Shown piece by piece: positions 1 to 5,343 of a stretch of 6,292 nucleotides of DNA. Where the stretch lies: NCBI GenBank assembly GCA_947174735.1, contig CAMWKC010000135.1, positions 1 through 6,292 on the forward strand, written 5' to 3'. The notes beneath the pieces are model-generated. The model was not told where the DNA came from, made no database searches, and saw nothing but the letters and a program-made list of their open reading frames with translations. Within the stretch, counting starts at the first letter, position 1. Each line of letters begins with the position of its first letter. A program made the position numbers and the translations under genes. This stretch comes from an uncultured Porphyromonadaceae bacterium (GTDB lineage Bacteria > Bacteroidota > Bacteroidia > Bacteroidales > Muribaculaceae).

Positions 1-41
1 ATATGTATAAAATGCCGTAGTATCGTAGCATGTAAAAAACA

Positions 42-73
42 TTTGGCGTAATTATTCTGGTCTCTAAAATTTG
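42..73 (+). promoter_or_regulatory. Probable Bacteroidota-type promoter (distal, P1) for the secreted-protein operon
   Basis: A TTTG at 42-45 is followed by exactly 20 bases and then AAAATTTG at 66-73. The primary sigma factor of Bacteroidota recognises TTTG near -33 and TAnnTTTG near -7 with a spacer of about 19-21. The only departure here is A for T at the first position of the -7 element. It would start RNA at roughly 77-82, giving a leader of about 70 bases before the ATG at 152. The TTTG of this -7 element also serves as the -33 of a second possible promoter. Confidence 0.5.
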
Positions 74-122
74 CTTTTCTTTTGCAAAAGTTTGAAATTT
101 GCGGTCAGACAAACGAAATTTG
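70..122 (+). promoter_or_regulatory. Two further overlapping promoter candidates (P2 and P3) for the secreted-protein operon
   Basis: TTTG at 70-73, 20 bases, then GAAATTTG at 94-101 makes one candidate. TTTG at 91-94, 20 bases, then GAAATTTG at 115-122 makes another. Each -7 element matches TAnnTTTG except for G at the first position. The heptamer AAATTTG occurs three times (67-73, 95-101, 116-122), which creates the phasing. P3 would give a leader of only about 23 bases before the ATG at 152. Which of the three is used cannot be read from the sequence; AT-rich DNA yields some TTTG matches by chance, but three exact 20-base spacers are suggestive. Confidence 0.35.
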
Positions 123-151
123 TCCAATCATACTTTTTAAATTACTGCATT

Positions 152-1678
152 ATGAACAAAATTTACCCAACCTCTCTGTTACCTCTGCTGGTAGCTGCAC
201 TCTTCCCTATTAATGCTCATGCTGAATGGGGCACACCTGAAGAGCCACACGCTCTGATGACCGTTGACAACAATGAAGTAGCTGCTATGAAGACTGCACG
301 TACTGCCGACGGCAAAACGTTCGTATCATGGCTCACCTACGGAGACCGTTCTAACTGGGGTTATGAATTACGTTTACAACTTCTCGACACTGACGGTAAC
401 CCTATGTGGGGACCAGAAGGAATACAGGTGGAAGATGTACGTAACTGCTCATGGACCGCTGACTACTGGATGGTAGTTAGCCCTGAAGGTGACGCTATAA
501 TCTCATGGGCGGATGCACGTGATCAAGAACAGCTTGATAACCCTCAAAGTCATGTATCGGTAGTCTACAAAGTCAGCCAGGATCAGGAAATGCTTTGGGG
601 TGACAGAGGTATTGAGTTAGGTGAGAAGTATAAATATCCGGCTACTCTCTACCAATTTGGTGACGACACTTATTGTCTGATGCAAAGTGCCGAAGACTGG
701 GGTACACCACAGATAACACGTCTAAGCAGTGAAGGTACATTTGAATTCGAGCCAAAAGACTTCTTCGGTCAGCTCATACAAAGCGAAGGGTCAGACTTCA
801 TATCAGTCTATTCCGATAGTGAAGGCACAGTAGCTATGCGTTATACTTGTAATATCGAACCTGTATGGGATAAACCTGCCCTATTATCCACATATAGATA
901 TAACGGATATGGCCGAGACCCTTACTGTATGGTATCAGATGGCAACGGAGGGGTGGTTGTTTCCTTCTCACGTGAGATGGGTGGCTTTTCACATCTTCCG
1001 GTAGTAGCTTATGTAACCGCTGATGGTGAAGCTGTATTCGGTGAATCAGCCGATGTAATAGCTACTGAGACAAATGACCACAATTATGCTAAGATCGGTG
1101 TTAACACCGAGACAGAAACTATTCTGACAACCTGGCAGATGTCAAGTGGTATCTATGCACTTGGTGGCCAGCTAATGGATTACTACGGAGAACGTATGTG
1201 GGGTGATGATGGCAAACTGTTGGCTGAAAAGGAAAGTGCCTCAGGTTATTCATACGGTCCTATAGCTGTATATCCACTCGAGGATAATAAATGGTTTGTA
1301 GTCTATGCAGATGAACTGTGGTGGGCTCACAATCAGTTGAATTACAGCATCTACGACTCTGAAGGCAACTTGCTGAACAACCGTCAGGGCATCGAAGCTA
1401 CCGGAGTAGATGACTATTTCACTTATATGGACGGACACGACTTCTATATGTTCTTTGTAAATGAATATACAGACGATGACTGGGAAGACCATACAGCTAT
1501 AATGACTGTTAAAATAGACGGTCTCTCTACCGGTATTGAAAATATCAACACTGATAATAACTCTATAGGTCAGACCGAATACTATAACCTGTCAGGTATG
1601 CGCATTTCTAAGCCTTTACCAGGCCTCAACATTGTACGCCATAAGGACGGTACAACACAGAAAGTGCTAATGAAGTAA
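152..1678 (+). CDS. Secreted protein with about eight degenerate WG repeats (predicted beta-propeller) and a Bacteroidales C-terminal tail
   Basis: No specific function is recognised. The start is placed at ATG 152, not at the in-frame TTG at 71, because it puts a clean type I signal peptide at the N-terminus: MNK, a hydrophobic stretch over residues 4-20, and cleavage probably after Ala-His-Ala (residue 24). The mature part has a recurring unit of about 40-63 residues. A hydrophobic strand such as FVSW (57-60), IISW, VVVSF or WFVVY is followed by a strand and turn like DTDGNPMWGPEG (79-90), SQDQEMLWGDRG (142-153), TADGEAVFG (289-297) or DYYGERMWGDDG (343-354). About eight strand motifs start near residues 55, 114, 172, 215, 267, 323, 380 and 430. 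An EWG just after the signal peptide could complete the last unit, as propeller closure does. Residues 477-508 form a short tail (YYNLSG, PLPGLNIV, DGTTQKV) seen on many exported Bacteroidales proteins. The next gene starts 12 bases after the stop, so the two are probably cotranscribed. The fold is inference; the export signal is clear. Confidence 0.9.
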   Translation: MNKIYPTSLLPLLVAALFPINAHAEWGTPEEPHALMTVDNNEVAAMKTARTADGKTFVSWLTYGDRSNWGYELRLQLLDTDGNPMWGPEGIQVEDVRNCSWTADYWMVVSPEGDAIISWADARDQEQLDNPQSHVSVVYKVSQDQEMLWGDRGIELGEKYKYPATLYQFGDDTYCLMQSAEDWGTPQITRLSSEGTFEFEPKDFFGQLIQSEGSDFISVYSDSEGTVAMRYTCNIEPVWDKPALLSTYRYNGYGRDPYCMVSDGNGGVVVSFSREMGGFSHLPVVAYVTADGEAVFGESADVIATETNDHNYAKIGVNTETETILTTWQMSSGIYALGGQLMDYYGERMWGDDGKLLAEKESASGYSYGPIAVYPLEDNKWFVVYADELWWAHNQLNYSIYDSEGNLLNNRQGIEATGVDDYFTYMDGHDFYMFFVNEYTDDDWEDHTAIMTVKIDGLSTGIENINTDNNSIGQTEYYNLSGMRISKPLPGLNIVRHKDGTTQKVLMK

Positions 1679-1690
1679 ACGGTAAGGATA

Positions 1691-3475
1691 ATGAAATTAA
1701 AATTCATTCTGACCGTTGTAACAGTTCTTATAGGCTATCTCAATACGAAAGCACAGGAAGTGTCAGGATATCCTATAGGCTATTGCAACGGTCAGATGTC
1801 CACATCATCAACAGTAAAATACAATGTGCGTGAGACCACACTAAGCGCTGCTCTCCATATACCGGCTAACTACGCACGTACTGTTGAAGGCAATCGTATA
1901 GAGAGTCTTCGGGTCGCAATATGCTCTACACATAATGTTGATTCTCTACGGGTATGGATACGCACAACTCTTGACGGTCCTGATTTAGCATCCGGTAAAG
2001 CTGATTCCGGCTCGTATACTCAAGGATGGAATACTATAGACCTTGATATACCCTACAACATTCCGGAAGACACCGAAGGCTTTTATATGGGCTACTCTTA
2101 CTACCAGAAAGCCAAAAGCGGAGCTATCTCATCGCTTCCTGAAAGTCGTCCGGAATCACTATGGGTGCAATGCGGAACGGAGGGAGAATGGACAGACCGT
2201 TCCGATGAGGGAACGCTGTGTATTGAAGGTATGGTATTCGGAGACCACCTGCCTCGACTTAATCTGCAACTGCTTAATGTTACGACAGATAAAGTATATA
2301 TCATAAGCAATGGTACTTTAAGTGGTGTAGTCGAAGTGCGTAATATAGCTACCCAAACTGTAACAGGGTTTAATCTCGAGGCCGTTATAGAGGGCACAGA
2401 CAAATCCTGCAGTACACATGTAGAATGCGAATTACCTTACGGTGTCACTCAAAGACTTGCTTTCCGTATGCATCCGGATATAACTATCTCAGACTCCGAA
2501 GCGGTAGAAGCAAAATTTACGATAACGACACTTGACGAAGGAGATGATGAAGACCTAACGGATAACAAGTCAGCGACATCGTTCAGAGTTTTGGAACATG
2601 CCTATCCACGTACAGTGCTTGTAGAAGAGTTTACTACTGAAAACTGTCCTAACTGCCCGAGAGTAAGCGGTTATCTGCATCAGCTTACCGCTGATCCGGC
2701 CTATAAAGACCATTTCGAAACCCTATGTCACCATTCAGGTTATCATTACGATCTCCTTACCACGCCTTTCGATATTGAATACGAATGGTTTTATAACAAT
2801 AACGGCGCCACTTACGCTCCAGGTATCATGGTAGACCGTTGCCTTTATAATGATAATTCGGCTGTATTCTGTTCGTCAAGTGTAGAACAATTATCCGAGA
2901 CTATTGATAACCGTCTGGCTGAACCAGCCCTTGTATCAGTTAATGTTGAAGCCGACTATCTGGCTACAATAGGAGAAAAGAGCCTACTTCATATAGTAGT
3001 AAGCGGCGAACGTTGCCAACCGAATGTGCTTAGTGACGGGAATGGCCGTATTACAGTCTATATAGTGGAAAATAATATTCCAGCATTACATCAGGCAGGA
3101 GCAGGTAATGATTATGTACATCAGCATGTCAACCGTACAGTAAATACCACATGGGGCGAGCCTATCAGTTGGAAAGATGACTGTTTCTCTTATATATGGG
3201 AATATGAAATAGACCCTTCATGGAAAGAGAGTGACCTTCAGATTATCGCTGTCGTAAGCACTTATCTATCTGATGACCCTACAGGCTGCAATGTGGAAAA
3301 TGTAGCATCCTGTCAGCCGGGATTAAGCTATACGGACTGTATCATAACAGATTACTACCTTCCTAAAGTAGATGCAATTTACACTCCGGACGGGATACTC
3401 ATACTAACGCCGATAAAAGGTCTGAATATCATACATTATACAGACGGTACAGTACGCAAAGTATATATAGACTGA
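1691..3475 (+). CDS. Secreted Omp28-like protein with thioredoxin-like CPNC domain
   Basis: A signal peptide is visible (MKLKF, hydrophobic core 5-16, likely cleavage after Lys-Ala at residue 21). Residues about 24-180 look like a beta-sandwich (IESLRVAI, VDSLRVWIR, GWNTIDLDIPYNI, EGFYMGYSYY). Residues about 188-300 resemble an Ig-like CARDB-type domain ending in a D-N-K strand. Residues about 307-415 match the Omp28 pattern: TVLVEEFTTENCPNCP, where family members read as 'E-(D/E)-FT-x-x-x-C-x-N-C-P', then HHSGYHYDLLTTPF and the 'APGIMVDR' stretch. Omp28 proteins are outer-membrane or surface proteins with a thioredoxin-like fold; a redox role for C319 and C322 is possible but unproven. There are 16 cysteines, suggesting disulfides in an exported protein. 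The last 32 residues (PIKGLNII, DGTVRKV) match the tail of the upstream gene, though the 'YxLxG' part is eroded to IYTPDG. It sits 12 bases behind the upstream secreted gene and is closed by a long inverted repeat. Substrate and partner are unknown. Confidence 0.92.
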   Translation: MKLKFILTVVTVLIGYLNTKAQEVSGYPIGYCNGQMSTSSTVKYNVRETTLSAALHIPANYARTVEGNRIESLRVAICSTHNVDSLRVWIRTTLDGPDLASGKADSGSYTQGWNTIDLDIPYNIPEDTEGFYMGYSYYQKAKSGAISSLPESRPESLWVQCGTEGEWTDRSDEGTLCIEGMVFGDHLPRLNLQLLNVTTDKVYIISNGTLSGVVEVRNIATQTVTGFNLEAVIEGTDKSCSTHVECELPYGVTQRLAFRMHPDITISDSEAVEAKFTITTLDEGDDEDLTDNKSATSFRVLEHAYPRTVLVEEFTTENCPNCPRVSGYLHQLTADPAYKDHFETLCHHSGYHYDLLTTPFDIEYEWFYNNNGATYAPGIMVDRCLYNDNSAVFCSSSVEQLSETIDNRLAEPALVSVNVEADYLATIGEKSLLHIVVSGERCQPNVLSDGNGRITVYIVENNIPALHQAGAGNDYVHQHVNRTVNTTWGEPISWKDDCFSYIWEYEIDPSWKESDLQIIAVVSTYLSDDPTGCNVENVASCQPGLSYTDCIITDYYLPKVDAIYTPDGILILTPIKGLNIIHYTDGTVRKVYID

Positions 3476-3495
3476 TATCAATCTCACTACGTTCG

Positions 3496-3555
3496 TTTTA
3501 CAGCGTAATGTCCGGTCATACTGTAAAGGTGTAGACCGGACATTACGCTGTAAAA
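3496..3555. terminator. Long perfect inverted repeat, probable (bidirectional) terminator after the secreted-protein operon
   Basis: Two 22-base arms (3496-3517 and 3534-3555) are perfectly complementary around a 16-base loop. TAC/GTA (3519-3521, 3531-3533) can add three more pairs past a single-base bulge. The arm ends are TTTT and AAAA, so either strand gives a hairpin running into T/A-rich DNA, although no strong T run follows on the + strand (TTATATAAATTT). The position, 20 bases after the stop at 3475 and before the tilS promoter, supports a terminator. The lack of a clean U tract leaves open an RNA-stability hairpin or a small dispersed repeat. Confidence 0.65.
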
Positions 3556-3579
3556 TTATATAAATTTCAATTATCGATA

Positions 3580-3609
3580 TTTATAGACGGAAAATAAAAA
3601 CTATATTTG
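3580..3609 (+). promoter_or_regulatory. Probable tilS promoter
   Basis: TATATTTG at 3602-3609 is an exact match to the Bacteroidota -7 consensus TAnnTTTG. The -33 is weak: TTTA at 3580-3583 with an 18-base spacer. Transcription would begin around 3613-3618, leaving a leader of about 20-25 bases before the ATG at 3638. It lies just after the inverted-repeat terminator, as expected for an independent unit. Confidence 0.5.
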
Positions 3610-3637
3610 TAACTATACTTTAAATTGAAAAGCGAGA

Positions 3638-4987
3638 ATGTCAGAGTTTAAATATAGTTCTACTCCGGCCGCAAGATATTTGCTAAGGGCGGTAAAACAA
3701 TGTGTTAATACCTTACCTAATCAGCCGCGTCTGCTTGTCACTATCAGCGGAGGTGCTGATAGTGTGGCACTCTTACGATCATTACATGCGATAGGCAGTG
3801 ATATAGTTGCCGCACATTGTAACTTTCATCTGCGTGACGCTGAGAGTAACCGAGATGAAGAATTTACCCGGCGTTTGTGCGAATCATTAGGCGTACCGCT
3901 TGAAGTAACTCATTTTAATGTCGCCTCATCAAGGCTTACCGGAGAATCTGACGAAATGACTTGTCGTCGACTACGTTATGATTGGTTCGACACCTTAATG
4001 TTACATCACGGATGTGCACGTATAGTTACAGGTCATAACGCTGATGATAATGCAGAAACCTTGTTACTTAATCTATTGCGTGGCAGCGGTCTAAAGGGTT
4101 TACGAGGTATGCTGCCTGACACAGGACGTATACTACGGCCTTTGTTGACATGCAGTCGTGCGGATATCATTGCCTATCTTAACGATCTGGCACAGGACTA
4201 TGTAACAGATTCGACTAATCTTACTGTTGACTATCGTCGTAATTTCATACGGCATGAAGTACTGCCCTTGTTTGAAAGCCGTTGGCCCGGAACACGCTCT
4301 GCCTTGCAACGTACACTATCTGCCTTACGAGGTCAGGAACTTATAGTAGAAGCTGCTATAAGCCAAGCACTCATCACAGCTACCGAAAACCTGTTACCTT
4401 TAGACACCATAACCGAATTTGCCGATCCTGTTACTCTTCTGCTAAAATATATAACCCCACTGCAAGGCACTCCGGAACTGGCTCAGTCAATGGCTAAAGC
4501 GGCTACTGCACCGAATGGTCAGCGGTGGCAATTACCCGACGGCCTAACAGCTATAATGCTTAAAGACGGTCTACACATAGACCGACCCTGTAATAACAAT
4601 GAATCACAGCCTTTAACCTGTACCCGTGTAGAGATGAATGATGAAACCCGAAAGCTGATGCGAAGACCGGGTCCACCTGTTGAAGTATGGTTACCTCAGC
4701 CTCTTGATACTTATATTGTACGCTATCCGCAACCCGGCGATCGTATCGCACCACTCGGTATGAAAGGCACACAATTACTTAGTGATATAATGAAAGACGC
4801 ACACCTGGCTGATAGTCAACGTCGACAACTACGGGTAATAGTTGACTCTGAAAACAACGATATAATATGGCTCGAAGGCTTGAAACGTTCTCGACATCAA
4901 TTAGTAAAAGGCAATGTAGCATATCGAGTGACCACAACTACTTGTATTACATCACCTGACGACAAATCAAACAATAATCTCACATGA
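3638..4987 (+). CDS. tilS: tRNA(Ile)-lysidine synthetase TilS
   Basis: TilS uses ATP to join lysine to C34 of the tRNA(Ile2) CAU anticodon, making lysidine, so the tRNA reads AUA and is charged with isoleucine rather than methionine. It acts in the cytoplasm and is usually essential. The PP-loop SGGADS is at residues 37-42. AHCNFHLRDAESNRDEEF (59-76) is the typical second block, and GHNADDNAETLLLNLLRGSG (132-151) is the family's signature stretch. DSTN...RNFIRHEVLP (191-210) ends the catalytic domain. Residues about 220-300 would be the middle substrate-recognition region. The C-terminal TilS_C domain spans about 357-425 (VRYPQPGDRIAPLGMKG, IMKDAHLADSQRRQLRV, WLEGLKRSRHQLV). At 449 residues it is near the usual length for a full three-domain TilS and looks intact. 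ATG 3638 places the PP-loop at the normal distance from the N-terminus. No terminator hairpin follows before the rho leader promoter, so some read-through into rho is possible. Confidence 0.98.
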   Translation: MSEFKYSSTPAARYLLRAVKQCVNTLPNQPRLLVTISGGADSVALLRSLHAIGSDIVAAHCNFHLRDAESNRDEEFTRRLCESLGVPLEVTHFNVASSRLTGESDEMTCRRLRYDWFDTLMLHHGCARIVTGHNADDNAETLLLNLLRGSGLKGLRGMLPDTGRILRPLLTCSRADIIAYLNDLAQDYVTDSTNLTVDYRRNFIRHEVLPLFESRWPGTRSALQRTLSALRGQELIVEAAISQALITATENLLPLDTITEFADPVTLLLKYITPLQGTPELAQSMAKAATAPNGQRWQLPDGLTAIMLKDGLHIDRPCNNNESQPLTCTRVEMNDETRKLMRRPGPPVEVWLPQPLDTYIVRYPQPGDRIAPLGMKGTQLLSDIMKDAHLADSQRRQLRVIVDSENNDIIWLEGLKRSRHQLVKGNVAYRVTTTTCITSPDDKSNNNLT

Positions 4988-5005
4988 AGTGTGAAAAACA
5001 AAAAA

Positions 5006-5037
5006 TTTGCATAATTGCAAAACTATGCTTAACTTCG
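5006..5037 (+). promoter_or_regulatory. Promoter for the rho leader / structured RNA
   Basis: TTTG at 5006-5009, a spacer of exactly 20 bases, then TAACTTCG at 5030-5037, which matches TAnnTTTG at all but one fixed position (C for T). The predicted start is about 5041-5046, so the first hairpin (from 5047) would lie at the very 5' end of the RNA. That leaves about 300 bases of leader before the rho ATG at 5344. The promoter lies 18 bases after the tilS stop. Confidence 0.65.
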
Positions 5038-5040
5038 CGC

Positions 5041-5187
5041 CATAAATACACCGGGTAGGCCAAACCCGTAGTGTAAAACCGGTGTTATGATTGCTGAAGT
5101 CAGGGCCATTGCCCTACACCGGTCCATATATCGAGATATTCTTCGGACAGTTCTGTCCGTCTCGCCTATAGCCCTGACACCATAAAT
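5041..5187 (+). ncRNA. Structured RNA of unknown class: rho 5' leader element or independent small RNA
   Basis: Three hairpins are visible in order. H1 (5047-5075): TACAC and CGGGT pair with ACCCG and GTGTA around a 7-base loop, with a 2-base bulge. H2 (5078-5123): ACCGGTGT pairs perfectly with ACACCGGT, and inside it AGGGC-CATT-GCCCT (5102-5115) forms a second stem, with 16 unpaired bases (5086-5101) on the 5' side only. H3 (5132-5164): CGAGA pairs with TCTCG, then after a 7-base bulge CGGACA-GTTC-TGTCCG forms the tip. An alternative 8-bp pairing joins GTCAGGGC (5099-5106) to GCCCTGAC (5171-5178) and excludes the inner H2 stem. I see none of the signatures of tmRNA, SRP RNA or RNase P RNA. 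A 6S-type RNA (the 6S-Flavo class of Bacteroidota) is possible, but I do not see one long rod with a central bubble. The 3' end is uncertain; a T6 run at 5205-5210 has no hairpin directly before it. Confidence 0.55.
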
Positions 5188-5226
5188 GAAATAATATACC
5201 ACACTTTTTTCCACAATTTCGCTCCT

Positions 5227-5306
5227 GTTATGGTTGGTGACACCCATACAAGCGTACAATTCCTCTCACTAAAAACCGACCCATAACCATGCTGCTTAAA
5301 GCAGCA
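5227..5306 (+). promoter_or_regulatory. rho: Second half of the rho leader: two possible stems before the start codon
   Basis: GTTATGG (5227-5233) can pair with CCATAAC (5281-5287), seven pairs enclosing 47 bases. Directly after it, GCTGCT-TAA-AGCAGC with a flanking T-A pair forms a compact hairpin (5290-5306) that ends 37 bases before the rho ATG. GTTATGG can alternatively reach back to CCATAA at 5180-5185. Neither stem is followed by a T run, so these are not ordinary intrinsic terminators. They could affect ribosome access or leader folding. Between 5188 and 5226 I see only AT-rich sequence and a T6 run. Confidence 0.35.
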
Positions 5307-5343
5307 GGTGTAAGTCAGGACAAAACCCACATAATCACCGAAT

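Noticed and set aside
12..30. Imperfect hairpin ATGC...GCAT at the window start as the terminator of an upstream gene
   Set aside because: Only four Watson-Crick pairs plus wobbles, with no T run following.
71..151. In-frame TTG start at 71 that would extend the first secreted protein by 27 residues
   Set aside because: The extension lies in the promoter and leader and would bury the signal peptide; ATG 152 gives a standard exported N-terminus.
1250..1492. Antisense 80-codon open frame inside the first secreted gene
   Set aside because: It lies wholly within a convincing coding region and has no recognisable domain or start context.
1729..1783. TATAGGCTAT repeated at 1729-1738 and 1774-1783
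   Set aside because: Both copies encode the residues Ile-Gly-Tyr in the same gene; codon use explains the match.
2043..2403. Open frames on both strands inside the Omp28-like gene
   Set aside because: They are shadows of the real frame, which carries a signal peptide and recognisable domains.
4282..4772. Two short open frames, one on each strand, within tilS
   Set aside because: tilS is intact with all family motifs across this stretch.
5041..5187. Structured region as tmRNA, SRP RNA or RNase P RNA
   Set aside because: None of the conserved cores of these RNAs is present, such as the SRP GGAAGCAGCC loop or the RNase P GAGGAAAGTC and ACAGAA motifs.
5201..5210. T6 run after the structured RNA as an intrinsic terminator
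   Set aside because: The bases directly before it are AT-rich and form no hairpin; the nearest stem arm ends at 5178, too far away.
5205..5236. Second promoter inside the rho leader (TTTT at 5205, TATGGTTG at 5229)
   Set aside because: The spacer is 20 bases, but both boxes deviate at fixed positions, and the sequence overlaps a likely stem.
5029..5259. Antisense 76-codon open frame across the rho leader
   Set aside because: The palindromic stems explain the open frame, the product looks like no known protein, and it would start within the AT-rich leader without a promoter I can see.
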